Of a stretch of 64,000 nucleotides of DNA, positions 16,467 through 25,294 are shown piece after piece. The stretch comes from a virus. Numbering within the stretch: the stretch's first letter is position 1; every line of letters begins with the position of its first letter. Position numbers and translations under genes: made by a program. Location: positions 1 through 64,000 of IMG/VR virus record IMGVR_UViG_3300044535_000725. One strand, given 5' to 3'. The notes beneath the pieces are model-generated. The model was not told the origin of the DNA. It did no database searches and saw nothing but the letters and a program-made list of their open reading frames with translations.

Positions 16467-19316
16467 ATGGCAGACGTAAATCAAGAAGCCGCACAAACAG
16501 CGGCGTTACTACAACAAGTTAATAAAGAACTGGCCGCTTTTGGCGAAATCACGCAGGCCACAGCTGAGAAGGTAAAAGATGCCGAAATGAAGTCCAAGTA
16601 TGGCATTGACAATTTCAGCAAGAGTACTGCTACGGCTGCACAAGGTCTGGGGGAATTGGCCAAAGGGGCAGTGTCTACTTTCAAGGCCATGGCCGATGGC
16701 AAAAAAGGTGCCGCGGCGTTTAACGAAGGCCTAGATCACATGACTCAAGCCGCAAGTCTTGCGGCAATTGCGTTGACAATGTTGATTCCGGGTGGACCGT
16801 TAATCAAAGGTCTAGTGGCAGGCTTTACTGCGCTCACTGTGGGTGTGATTCAGGCTCGTGCAGAGTTTCAGAAAATGTCGGCTACCATGTCCGACAAGTT
16901 GTACAAAAGCTACAGTGATCTAGCCAAATCTGGAGCGGCAGCTTCTACTGGCATGACTGGCGTGCTCAAACTCAGCAATCAGTTGAGTTTGACCATGGAC
17001 GAGCTGAGTGACTTGACAGGCATTGTGGCTGGCAACAGCCAAGAACTGGCATTGTTAGGCGGCAGCGCCGCTCAGGGTGTTCAACGATTGGGTGACATGG
17101 GCGAGGCCATGAAAGGCAGTCGCAAAGAATTCTTGGCCATGGGCATGAGCACAGTGGATATTGTTGAAGGCCAAGCAAGATACCTAAAAGAAATGTCACG
17201 TACTGGTCGTGCGCAAAACATGACCAACAAGGAGTTGGCAGCCAGTGCTACAGAATATATTTTCCAACAGAACAGACTGGCTGAACTCACAGGTATGAAC
17301 GCCAAGCAACAGCAGGACGTGCTGGATCGTGCCAAGAGTAGTGAAATGTTCAACGCCAAGATACGTGAACTAGAACTCAAAGGTGATGCTGAAAGTTTGG
17401 CTGCTGCCGCCCAATTGAAAGAAGGTCTGATCATGGCTGCGGCAATTGGTCCAGGCATGGAAGAAGGTTTTAAAGCCATGGTCACTGGAAACTTGCGCAG
17501 TGCTGATGCACAGAAATTAAACTTTACCACAGCAGGCATAGCACAAAAAGAAATCATGGGCATGGCCAACGGAACTAGAACAGCCGCACAAGCATTCACT
17601 GGTATTACTAAGGGCGTGGCTAGACACGAAAAAACTATTGGTATTGCAATGAGCAAACTGAATGCTGGTGCTGGCATACAGTTGTCGTCAGCTGAAATGG
17701 AAAAATCCTCAATTCTCAGTAACATGAGTTACGAAGAAAAGCAGAAATACATTAAAGATGAAGAAGACAAAAAACGCAAAATGTCAAATGACAAGTTGCT
17801 GAAAGGTCAAGTTGACACAGTTGATCGACAGATTGAAATCAACCAAGAAATTAATAAACTTGTTGCTGAAGGTATTCCGGCAGCACAACAAGGCATGATT
17901 GACGTAGCTGAAGCTTCGCTCAAAGCGGCAAAGGCTCTGGCAAGACTGGCTGGCGTTTACAAAGAAGAGCCAGCCAAGCCTGTAGCCAACCAAATGAGCT
18001 CAGTTGGTCGTGACTACGCCCCTAGTAGTCCAGAAGAAGTTAATAATGCTAACATTGCCTTGGACGATCCAGGAGTAAGTGAACGAGACAAGGCCTGGTT
18101 GCGTCAGCAGTTAAAAAATATTGAAAAACGAGAAAAGGGCGGGCCGGTTGACTCCAGTGTTCCTTATATTGTAGGCGAAAAAGGTCCTGAACTGTTTGTG
18201 CCCGACACAGGCGGCAACATTGTTCCCTTGGACATGGCCGGCAATGTCAGTGAGTATACACAGCGTTCAGCTCAAGAGATCAAATCATCAGTAGACGAAA
18301 TCTTAAAAGACTACAAGGCACAGCAAAAGTCTATTGACACTCAAACTACAAAAATGCAACAGTTTAGCAAAGTTGAAGAGCGATACTTTAACAAACTTAC
18401 TGAATTCATGAATGATGTAGTAAACGAAGTTGACAACGAAGGCATGCCCGGAGTGGGACAAGCATTTGGTCAACAATCAGCAGGCAAAACTGGTCTTGGC
18501 GGGATCATGGATATTGTGAACAAGATGGCTGGCGGTAATATGAGTACTGCTGGTTCTGCCACCGCGCTTGCCCAGTCTGGTAACATGCGCACCGGTGCCG
18601 CACAACAAGCTATCATGGGCGGCGGCACTGGATTAAAATCTGGCGGCAGGCCCGCGGCGCCAGGCATGGGTGGTGGATCAGGATTAACGGGAGGTGGTGG
18701 CGCGGCTGGATCAGGTAATCCAAATGATCTTTTACGATTTGGAGGTCATAGCGGTTCAGCAAGTAATTTTGAAGCACTTGATGACAGATTAGAAAAGGCT
18801 GTGATGCTGGCTGCCAGCGAGTATAATTCATTAACTGGTAATAAACTCCAAATTAACAGCGCCAAACGTGACCCAGATGATCAAGTACGATTGTATCAAG
18901 AAACAATTGATGCTGGACGTCCCGGCATTGGCCCAACTGGTATGCCAGTTGGTCGCCCGGGTACTAGTTCACACGAAAAAGGACTAGCAGTAGATATTCA
19001 AAACTACAGTGATCCTGCGGCCATCAAGGCGTTGAATAATCAGGGGTTGCGACAAGTAGTTCCCAAAGACCCGGTACACTTCCAGTTGTCTGGTGAAAAA
19101 GGTATGATAGCCGATGGGCCAGACGAAGGATATCAAGCAACATTACACGGCAAAGAAGCAGTGATACCAATGCAAAACAACAGCGGAGACTTTATAAAGT
19201 TGTTTGAAAACATGGCATCAGACAGCAAACAAATGCTGGCTATGATGCAGGAAATGGTAAAAGCTCAAAAGGATTCAACTAGTGTAGCAAACAAGATGTT
19301 GCGTATGCAAAGCTAA
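16467..19316 (+). CDS. Tail tape measure protein with C-terminal M15-type peptidase domain
   Basis: This 949-residue protein sets tail length and is expected to occupy the tube lumen. It has a hydrophobic segment near residues 90-130 (AASLAAIALTMLIPGG, LVAGFTALTVGV), long helical regions, and the tape-measure motif GGPVDSSVPYIVGEKGPELF near 555-575. Residues about 775-880 look like a D-Ala-D-Ala carboxypeptidase/VanY (M15) domain: NSAKRDPDDQVRLYQ, then SSHEKGLAVDI with H836 and D843, and DPVHFQ with H871. These fit the zinc ligands of LAS peptidases. A second GYQATLHGKEAVIP motif follows. Position next to the portal differs from T4, where gene 29 sits with the baseplate genes. The tape-measure call is strong; peptidase activity is inference. 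Confidence 0.85.
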   Translation: MADVNQEAAQTAALLQQVNKELAAFGEITQATAEKVKDAEMKSKYGIDNFSKSTATAAQGLGELAKGAVSTFKAMADGKKGAAAFNEGLDHMTQAASLAAIALTMLIPGGPLIKGLVAGFTALTVGVIQARAEFQKMSATMSDKLYKSYSDLAKSGAAASTGMTGVLKLSNQLSLTMDELSDLTGIVAGNSQELALLGGSAAQGVQRLGDMGEAMKGSRKEFLAMGMSTVDIVEGQARYLKEMSRTGRAQNMTNKELAASATEYIFQQNRLAELTGMNAKQQQDVLDRAKSSEMFNAKIRELELKGDAESLAAAAQLKEGLIMAAAIGPGMEEGFKAMVTGNLRSADAQKLNFTTAGIAQKEIMGMANGTRTAAQAFTGITKGVARHEKTIGIAMSKLNAGAGIQLSSAEMEKSSILSNMSYEEKQKYIKDEEDKKRKMSNDKLLKGQVDTVDRQIEINQEINKLVAEGIPAAQQGMIDVAEASLKAAKALARLAGVYKEEPAKPVANQMSSVGRDYAPSSPEEVNNANIALDDPGVSERDKAWLRQQLKNIEKREKGGPVDSSVPYIVGEKGPELFVPDTGGNIVPLDMAGNVSEYTQRSAQEIKSSVDEILKDYKAQQKSIDTQTTKMQQFSKVEERYFNKLTEFMNDVVNEVDNEGMPGVGQAFGQQSAGKTGLGGIMDIVNKMAGGNMSTAGSATALAQSGNMRTGAAQQAIMGGGTGLKSGGRPAAPGMGGGSGLTGGGGAAGSGNPNDLLRFGGHSGSASNFEALDDRLEKAVMLAASEYNSLTGNKLQINSAKRDPDDQVRLYQETIDAGRPGIGPTGMPVGRPGTSSHEKGLAVDIQNYSDPAAIKALNNQGLRQVVPKDPVHFQLSGEKGMIADGPDEGYQATLHGKEAVIPMQNNSGDFIKLFENMASDSKQMLAMMQEMVKAQKDSTSVANKMLRMQS

Positions 19317-19322
19317 TCACGG

Positions 19323-19328
19323 TAAATA
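19323..19328 (+). promoter_or_regulatory. Late promoter-like GGTAAATA seven bases before gp20
   Basis: GGTAAATA spans 19321-19328. Seven bases (atagact) lie between it and the portal ATG, and no Shine-Dalgarno site is present. Confidence 0.55.
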
Positions 19329-19335
19329 ATAGACT

Positions 19336-21108
19336 ATGGCAGATCAAAATAAACCCGGCTGGAAAAAGTATTTTAAAGTAGCAGACACTTCAGGTGTGAT
19401 GAGTCCTATCAACGGACGAAACAGCTATGGCCTGCCAGGGTTTGAAAAGAACGACGGGCAAGCAACACAAGCTGACTTTGTGTTTCGTAACTATGCTAGC
19501 CGACTGCCCGAAGTGTACTCAGGCCATCCCAATCGTGTTGAACGTTATAATCAGTACGAAAACATGGACATGGACTCAGAAATCAATGCTTGCCTAGACA
19601 TCATTGCTGAGTTCTCTACACAAATGAATGAGTCAAATGGTACGCCATTTGACGTAGACTACAAAGACAAACCCACTGATCACGAGATTGACATTATCAA
19701 GAAACAGTTACAGCAGTGGGTCAAACTGAACAAACTGGATCAGCGCATATTCAAACTGTTCCGCAACACCATCAAGTACGGTGATCAAGTGTTTGTGCGT
19801 GATCCAGAAACATTTGAAATGTACTGGGTAGACATGACCAAGGTTGCTAGAGTGATTGTAAACGAAAGCGAAGGCAAGCGTCCTGAGCAGTATGTGATTC
19901 GTGACATCAACCCCAACTTCCAAAACATGACTGTGGCTGCTAAGACCACCACAGACTACATGACCAATCCGGTTACAGGGTCAATTTCAGGTGCCGCAAA
20001 CTACACCATGCCCAACGGTGGCACAGGTGGTGGTGTGGGCAACAGTCGCTTTATGACTGCCATGAACGAAACTTGCCTGGATGCCAAGCACGTGATACAC
20101 ATGAGCTTGAACGAAGGCCTGGACGTGTTTTGGCCATTTGGACGCAGTGTACTAGAGCAAATTTACAAAGTATTCAAGCAAAAAGAACTGCTGGAAGATG
20201 CTGTGCTGATCTATCGTGTACAACGTGCTCCAGAACGACGAATCTTCAAGATTGACGTGGGCAACATGCCATCACACTTGGCCATGCAGTTTGTGGAACG
20301 TGTAAAAAATGAAATGCATCAGCGACGTATTCCCACAATAACAGGTGGTGGTACCAACATGATGGATGCCAGCTACAATCCACTCAGCATCAACGAAGAC
20401 TATTTCTTTCCCCAAGGACAAGACGGTCGCGGAAGCAGTGTTGAAACACTGCCTGGTGGCCAGAACCTAGGCGAAATTGACGATTTAAAGTATTTCAACA
20501 ACAAAATGGCTCGTGGCCTGCGTGTGCCTTCAAGCTATTTGCCCACTGGTCCTGACGACTCAGACCGTGCCATGAGCGACGGAAAAGTAGGCACAGCACT
20601 GATACAAGAGTACAGATTCAACCAGTATTGTGAACGTTTACAAGCGTTGATTGCACAAAAACTAGACGACGAATTCAAGATGTTCTTGAAGTGGCGCGGG
20701 TTCAACATTGACTCTGGCCTGTTTTCAATCAAGTTCAATGCTCCACAAAACTTTGCCAGCTATCGTCAAAGCGAGCTAGACAACACAAGAATTCAAGCAT
20801 TCATGCAAATGGAACCGTTGCCGTACATGAGCAAACGCTTTATGCTGGAACGCTTCTTGGGATTGACCGAAGAAGAAATCAAAGAAAACGAACAAATGTG
20901 GCGCGAAGAGCGAGACCAGCCTGACATGCAAACCACTCAAGGTCAAGATCTGCGCAGTGTGGGCATAACCCCCGGCGGCCTAGAGGCAGACGTTGAAACT
21001 GGTGAAGAAATGTCACAAATGGAGCCAGCTGGTGCAATGCCTGGATCAGCTGAAGTAGCTGGTGTAGCACCTGGAGCCGCACCTGGCGCGGCACCGCCAG
21101 CTGTATAA
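19336..21108 (+). CDS. gp20: Portal vertex protein gp20
   Basis: The portal forms the dodecameric ring through which DNA enters the head and to which the neck attaches. Family signatures include YENMDMDSEINACLDIIAE, IKYGDQVFVRDP, VDMTKVARV, AVLIYRVQRAPERRIFKIDVG (in two parts), FPQGQDGRGSSVETLPGG and DDLKYFNNKMARGLRVPSSYL. At 590 residues it is a little longer than T4 gp20 (524), with an Ala/Pro/Gly-rich C-terminal tail. It is followed by the standard head cassette of small core proteins, protease, scaffold and capsid. Confidence 0.95.
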   Translation: MADQNKPGWKKYFKVADTSGVMSPINGRNSYGLPGFEKNDGQATQADFVFRNYASRLPEVYSGHPNRVERYNQYENMDMDSEINACLDIIAEFSTQMNESNGTPFDVDYKDKPTDHEIDIIKKQLQQWVKLNKLDQRIFKLFRNTIKYGDQVFVRDPETFEMYWVDMTKVARVIVNESEGKRPEQYVIRDINPNFQNMTVAAKTTTDYMTNPVTGSISGAANYTMPNGGTGGGVGNSRFMTAMNETCLDAKHVIHMSLNEGLDVFWPFGRSVLEQIYKVFKQKELLEDAVLIYRVQRAPERRIFKIDVGNMPSHLAMQFVERVKNEMHQRRIPTITGGGTNMMDASYNPLSINEDYFFPQGQDGRGSSVETLPGGQNLGEIDDLKYFNNKMARGLRVPSSYLPTGPDDSDRAMSDGKVGTALIQEYRFNQYCERLQALIAQKLDDEFKMFLKWRGFNIDSGLFSIKFNAPQNFASYRQSELDNTRIQAFMQMEPLPYMSKRFMLERFLGLTEEEIKENEQMWREERDQPDMQTTQGQDLRSVGITPGGLEADVETGEEMSQMEPAGAMPGSAEVAGVAPGAAPGAAPPAV

Positions 21109-21111
21109 ATA
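21104..21111 (+). promoter_or_regulatory. Late promoter TATAAATA five bases before the 21117 gene
   Basis: The octamer overlaps the portal stop codon and ends five bases before the next ATG. It would give a leaderless message for that gene and could also feed the downstream head genes. Confidence 0.65.
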
Positions 21112-21116
21112 TTGAT

Positions 21117-21335
21117 ATGATACTCAACGAGTTTTGGCACAAAGAACCTGGCGCCTATCAGGATCTTGACAACGACAACAGCCAAACACAACTAGGCGAT
21201 TTGCGTAAAACGCATCTTACACTGCGCCAACTCAACAAGTTGCGCAAAATGAACGACGTCCGTACTGTTGAGTACAAAGAAAAATTAAAATTGGTGCGTC
21301 AGCAGTATGCACCCGCACCTGCCCCGCCTGCGTAA
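21117..21335 (+). CDS. Small protein between portal and core genes (gp67 position)
   Basis: The 72-residue product begins MILNEFWHKEPGAYQDL and has a basic helix, LGDLRKTHLTLRQLNKLRKM, then a Pro/Ala tail. In T4 the small head-core protein gp67 is encoded at this place, but gp67 is acidic whereas this protein is basic in its centre, so homology is not claimed. Conserved small proteins of this type occur at this locus in T4-like phages of aquatic bacteria, as I recall. No Shine-Dalgarno site precedes it; the late promoter sits directly upstream. Confidence 0.6.
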   Translation: MILNEFWHKEPGAYQDLDNDNSQTQLGDLRKTHLTLRQLNKLRKMNDVRTVEYKEKLKLVRQQYAPAPAPPA

Positions 21336-21393
21336 TAAATTCTAAATATTCGCCTTTTTCACACCTTAAACCACTGCTTTTTCTCCTACTGGG

Positions 21394-21399
21394 TAAATA
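21394..21399 (+). promoter_or_regulatory. Late promoter-like GGTAAATA before the core/protease/scaffold/capsid genes
   Basis: GGTAAATA at 21392-21399 stands 29 bases before the ATG at 21429. The leader contains a strong TAGGAG site, in contrast to the leaderless-looking promoters. Confidence 0.6.
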
Positions 21400-21428
21400 A
21401 ACACATACTTTACCTATAGGAGTTTTCT

Positions 21429-22256
21429 ATGAATAGATTTGAACAATTAATCGAATACGTGATTAATGATGAAGAGGCGAAAGCCAAAGAACTTTTCCAT
21501 GACATTGTTGTAGAAAAGTCACGCGAGATTTACGAAAACCTCATGCAAGAAGAAGCTGAGGAAATCGAAGAAGGCGCCGACGAAGACATCGAAGAAGGCG
21601 ACATGGGCGGTGATGCTGCCGATAACCTGATTGATGATGTTGAAGCTGAAGAACAGCAAGACATGAGCATGGAAGGCGAAGAAGACTTTGGTGGCGACGA
21701 CGAAGGTGGCGACGACATGGGCGGAGACGACATGGGCGGTGACGACATGGGCGGTGACGACATGGGCGGTTCAGAGCCAGCATCCAAAGACGACATCATG
21801 AATTTGGAAGACAAATTGGACCAGTTGATGGCCGAATTTGAAGACCTAATGGGCGGTGGTGATGACATGGGCGACGGCGACGGTTTTGGTCCTGAAGAAG
21901 GCGGCGACGCTATTGAAATGGACGACACTGAAGAAATGGGCATGATGGAAGCTGTAACACTAAAATCAGCCCCAAAGCCAGTGACTTCTGAAGAAGGCGG
22001 TGTCAACAAGAAGTCTACTGTAGCCGCTAACGCAGGTGCTAAAGGCCCAATTGGCAACTCAGTCAAGCCAGTACACGCTGGTGGCGAAATGGGTGGCAGA
22101 CATGACACTCCAGCCTACAGCAACAACACAAAAGATCTGATTGGCAAAGTTGGTAACACACCAGCTCAAGGCACACAAAGTCCAAAGCCAGCTACCAAGC
22201 CACAACTTGGTCAAGCCAGCGGACAAAACAACAGAAGCCCAGTGGCAAAGAGTTAA
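21429..22256 (+). CDS. Acidic prohead core protein candidate
   Basis: The protein has 275 residues. Its N-terminus is helical (FEQLIEYVINDEEAKAKELF), followed by a Glu/Asp-rich region, a Gly-Asp-Met repeat stretch around residues 95-114 (four copies of DDMGG), a second helix (DDIMNLEDKLDQLMAEFEDL), another acidic stretch and a Ser/Pro/Lys-rich tail. It lies between the portal and the prohead protease, where T4 encodes core proteins gp67 and gp68. Such acidic, low-complexity proteins fit the internal core that the protease later degrades. Homology to gp68 cannot be shown from sequence alone. Confidence 0.6.
   Translation: MNRFEQLIEYVINDEEAKAKELFHDIVVEKSREIYENLMQEEAEEIEEGADEDIEEGDMGGDAADNLIDDVEAEEQQDMSMEGEEDFGGDDEGGDDMGGDDMGGDDMGGDDMGGSEPASKDDIMNLEDKLDQLMAEFEDLMGGGDDMGDGDGFGPEEGGDAIEMDDTEEMGMMEAVTLKSAPKPVTSEEGGVNKKSTVAANAGAKGPIGNSVKPVHAGGEMGGRHDTPAYSNNTKDLIGKVGNTPAQGTQSPKPATKPQLGQASGQNNRSPVAKS
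21711..21770 (+). repeat. Four tandem 15-base coding repeats
   Basis: GACGACATGGGCGGA/T is repeated four times without a break and encodes (DDMGG)4 in the acidic core protein. The near-identity of the DNA suggests recent slippage or recombination. Confidence 0.9.
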
Positions 22257-22263
22257 TTAGTCA

Positions 22264-22899
22264 ATGAAAACTCTAAGAGAACAACTTACCTTTACACAAG
22301 CCAATATCCAGGTGCTGGAAGAATCCAGCACGGATGGGCAAGGTAAGAATCTCTATCTCAAAGGTATCTGCATTGAAGGCAACAAGCGCAATGCAAATGA
22401 CCGGGTATATCCCTTACATGAAATCAGCAAAGCGGTTAACACTATTAATCAACAGATTAAAGAAGGTAACTCAGTTTTAGGTGAAGTTGATCATCCTGAT
22501 GATCTCAAGATTAATCTAGACCGTGTGTGCCACAGTGTTGAAGGTATGTGGATGGATGGCGATACTGGATGCGGCAAGTTAAAGATTCTTCCAACCCCCA
22601 TGGGTGAGTTGATCAAGACGCTGTTGACATCTGGTGTAAAATTGGGAGTTTCAAGCCGCGGAAGTGGCAACGTTGACGATAGAACAGGACATGTTAGTGA
22701 CTTTGAAATAGTTACTATAGATGTGGTTGCCCAACCCAGTGCACCTAATGCATACCCCAAAGCAATTTACGAAAGCATGATGAACATGAAATATGGTCAC
22801 AGACTGCTTGAAATTGCTCGGGAAGCTGGCGAGGACAGCAAGGTACAGAGATACCTAAAGAATGAAGTTGTAAAACTCATTCGGGATCTTAAAATATAA
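22264..22899 (+). CDS. gp21: Prohead core protease gp21
   Basis: This serine protease matures the head by cleaving scaffold, core and capsid proteins. The family motifs are GEVDHPDD with H77 and VSSRGSG with the nucleophile among S130/S131, followed by VVAQPSAPNAYPKA. NANDRVYP (43-50) is another conserved part. The 211 residues match T4 gp21 (212). It is the second gene of the head cassette and precedes the scaffold gene by 12 bases. Confidence 0.93.
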   Translation: MKTLREQLTFTQANIQVLEESSTDGQGKNLYLKGICIEGNKRNANDRVYPLHEISKAVNTINQQIKEGNSVLGEVDHPDDLKINLDRVCHSVEGMWMDGDTGCGKLKILPTPMGELIKTLLTSGVKLGVSSRGSGNVDDRTGHVSDFEIVTIDVVAQPSAPNAYPKAIYESMMNMKYGHRLLEIAREAGEDSKVQRYLKNEVVKLIRDLKI

Positions 22900-22911
22900 G
22901 GAGAACCAGGC

Positions 22912-24000
22912 ATGTTAGATGCAATCAAACCATTGCTTGATAGTAACCTGATCACCGAGGAAACTCGACAAGAGATTAATGAAGCATGGGAAACCAAGCT
23001 AAATGAAGCTCGTGAACAGGCCCGTGTAGAACTCCGCGAGGAATTTGCACAACGCTATGAGCATGACAAGTCAGTCATGGTTGAAGCCTTAGATAAGATG
23101 GTTACAGAAGGTCTAGCCGCAGAGATTCACGCCGTTGCCGCTGAAAAGCAAGCACTGGCAGAAGATCGCGTCAAGTTCCAAAGCAAGATGAAAGAATCAG
23201 CACAGAAGTTTAACGGCTTCTTGGTTACTAAACTTGCAGAAGAAATTGGCGAACTGCGTAAGGATCGTAAAATGCACACTGAAGGTCTAGCAAAACTAGA
23301 AAACTTCATGGTGCATGCTTTGGCTCGTGAAATTCAAGAGTTTGCCGCAGACAAGCGTGACGTAGTGGAAACAAAAGTCCGCTTGGTTCGTGAAGCTCGT
23401 GAAAAACTTGAGACTCTTAAGACACGTTTCGTTAAGGAAAGTGCAGAGAAAATGAGTCAAGCTGTTAGCCGTCATTTAAAGGCTGAGCTCAATCAGTTAC
23501 AAGAAGATATCAAGGTTGCTCGTGAGAACAACTTTGGTCGTCGCATCTTTGAAGCATACGCAAGTGAATTTGGTGCTACTCACCTCAATGAGAAAGCAGA
23601 AGTTCGTAAGCTGTATGCACAGTTAGAATCTAAAGATGGACAATTGGCCGAGGCCATTAAACTCACCGAAAAGGCGAAAGTCGTAGTTGAGTCAAAAGAA
23701 CGCGAACTGCGTATGATCAAAGAATCCAATGAGCGTGACAGCACATTGGAAATGTTGCTGGCTCCCTTAAACAAGGAAAAAGCAGATGTCATGCGTAATT
23801 TGCTCGAAAGCGTACAAACTACCCGTTTGAAAAACGCTTTTGAAAAGTATCTACCAGCAGTGTTAGAAGACAGATCTGTAAAAGCCACCAAAGTGATTAC
23901 CGAACAAGTTTCTGTTGCAACTGGTAATAAAACTGTTAACAGTACAGCTACGGAAGAACGCAGTAATGTGATCGACCTCAAGCGTCTGGCAGGTCTATAA
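22912..24000 (+). CDS. gp22: Prohead scaffold protein gp22
   Basis: The internal scaffold is expected here, between protease and capsid. The 362-residue protein is almost entirely charged helix (many Glu/Lys/Ala heptads such as LVTKLAEEIGELRKDRKMHT and VRLVREAREKLETLK), with a C-terminal LEMLLAPLNKEKADVMRNLL and a final NVIDLKRLAGL. T4 gp22 is 269 residues, so this one is longer. A good AAGGAG site precedes the ATG. Confidence 0.88.
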   Translation: MLDAIKPLLDSNLITEETRQEINEAWETKLNEAREQARVELREEFAQRYEHDKSVMVEALDKMVTEGLAAEIHAVAAEKQALAEDRVKFQSKMKESAQKFNGFLVTKLAEEIGELRKDRKMHTEGLAKLENFMVHALAREIQEFAADKRDVVETKVRLVREAREKLETLKTRFVKESAEKMSQAVSRHLKAELNQLQEDIKVARENNFGRRIFEAYASEFGATHLNEKAEVRKLYAQLESKDGQLAEAIKLTEKAKVVVESKERELRMIKESNERDSTLEMLLAPLNKEKADVMRNLLESVQTTRLKNAFEKYLPAVLEDRSVKATKVITEQVSVATGNKTVNSTATEERSNVIDLKRLAGL

Positions 24001-24018
24001 ATTTTTTAGGAGACTTAA

Positions 24019-25221
24019 ATGTCACAAGAACTATTAGAAAGTCGCTGGGGCGAGACCAAAGAAGCTCTGCTTGAAGGTCTGAACGGCTCAAAGCGCAACA
24101 GCATGGGTGTTATCTTAGAAAACACTCGCAAGTATTTGAAAGAGAACGCAAGTTCTGGTTCAACAGCCGCTGGCAACATTGCCACACTTAACCGTGTGAT
24201 TTTGCCAGTTATCCGTCGTGTTATGCCTACCGTTATTGCTAACGAGTTGGTTGGCGTTCAGCCCATGACAGGCCCAGTTGGTCAAATCCACACTCTGCGT
24301 GTGCGTTATGCCAACAGTTTGACAGACTCTTCAGCTGCCGCTACAAGCGTTACAGCTGGTGAAGAAGCATTGAGCCCATTCAAGATTGCCACAGCATACT
24401 CTACAGTTCCTAGCGGTGCTGCCGGTGCTACTGCAACTGGCTACACTGGCGGTGCTACAGCTACCATGGAAGGTACAGGCGGTCGTCAGATCTCTGTGCA
24501 AATCTTGAAGCAAGCTGTTGAAGCTCGCACACGTAAGCTACAAGCTCGTTGGACATTTGAATCTGCACAAGACGCACAAGCCATGCATGGTATTGACGTT
24601 GAAGCAGAAATCATGGCTGCACTTGCTCAAGAGATTACCGCTGAAATTGACCAAGAGATTCTTTTGAGCTTGCGCTCATTGGCATCTACTGAGTTCACAT
24701 ACAACCAAGCTACTGTTTCAGGTACAGCTACATTCGTTGGTGACGAACACGCCGCATTGGCAGTTCTGATCAACCGTGTTGCTAACTTGATCGCCCAACG
24801 CACACGTCGTGGCGCTGGTAACTACGCTGTTGTATCTTCAGCTGCCTTGACAGTATTGCAAAGTGCTACAACTAGCGCATTTGCACGTACTACAGAAGGT
24901 ACATTTGAAGCACCTACAAACACCAAGTTTGTTGGTACATTGAACGGCGCAATGCGTGTGTTCGTTGACTCTTATGCAAGCGACACAACACCTGTGTTGG
25001 TCGGTTACAAAGGTTCTTCAGAAGCAGACGCTCCAGCATTCTACTGCCCATACATTCCTTTGATGTCTTCAGGCGTTGTGTTGGATCCAAGCACATTCGA
25101 ACCAGTTGTGTCATTCATGACACGTTATGGTTACATCGAGTTGACAAACACTGCATCTAGCTTCGGCAATGCTGGTGACTATGTTGGCGAGATCGCTGTG
25201 TCTAACCTTTCATTCTCCTAA
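24019..25221 (+). CDS. gp23: Major capsid protein gp23
   Basis: This HK97-fold protein builds the head. Recognisable parts are NTRKYLKENA, TLNRVILPVIRRVMPTVIANELVGVQPM (two parts), KLQARWTFESAQDAQAMHGID, EIDQEILLSL and the C-terminal MTRYGYIELTN. It is 400 residues against 521 for T4 gp23, as in other compact relatives. Gp21 cuts after (L/I)xE; L40-K-E42 is a good candidate for maturation cleavage, which is inference. A strong AGGAG site precedes the ATG and a terminator follows. No separate gp24 vertex gene is seen. Confidence 0.95.
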   Translation: MSQELLESRWGETKEALLEGLNGSKRNSMGVILENTRKYLKENASSGSTAAGNIATLNRVILPVIRRVMPTVIANELVGVQPMTGPVGQIHTLRVRYANSLTDSSAAATSVTAGEEALSPFKIATAYSTVPSGAAGATATGYTGGATATMEGTGGRQISVQILKQAVEARTRKLQARWTFESAQDAQAMHGIDVEAEIMAALAQEITAEIDQEILLSLRSLASTEFTYNQATVSGTATFVGDEHAALAVLINRVANLIAQRTRRGAGNYAVVSSAALTVLQSATTSAFARTTEGTFEAPTNTKFVGTLNGAMRVFVDSYASDTTPVLVGYKGSSEADAPAFYCPYIPLMSSGVVLDPSTFEPVVSFMTRYGYIELTNTASSFGNAGDYVGEIAVSNLSFS

Positions 25222-25255
25222 TCCGAGAATCCAACCCAGGGATGGGAAGGAAGAA

Positions 25256-25276
25256 AAGCCCCGCAAGGGGCTTTTT
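25256..25276 (+). terminator. Rho-independent terminator after gp23
   Basis: AAGCCCC-GCAA-GGGGCTT is a seven-base GC-rich stem with a four-base loop followed by TTT. It is the clearest intrinsic terminator in the window and closes the head operon. Confidence 0.9.
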
Positions 25277-25282
25277 CTTTGG

Positions 25283-25288
25283 TAAGTA
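25283..25288 (+). promoter_or_regulatory. Variant late promoter-like GGTAAGTA before the 25295 gene
   Basis: GGTAAGTA (25281-25288) differs by one base from the GGTAAATA motif and ends six bases before the ATG, with no Shine-Dalgarno site. The same A-to-G change occurs in the gp26 promoter. Confidence 0.35.
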
Positions 25289-25294
25289 TTCCGC

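Noticed and set aside
17081-17725. A 214-codon minus-strand frame within the tape-measure gene
   Set aside because: Composition is that of an antisense frame of an Ala/Lys/Glu-rich coding sequence; no start signals.
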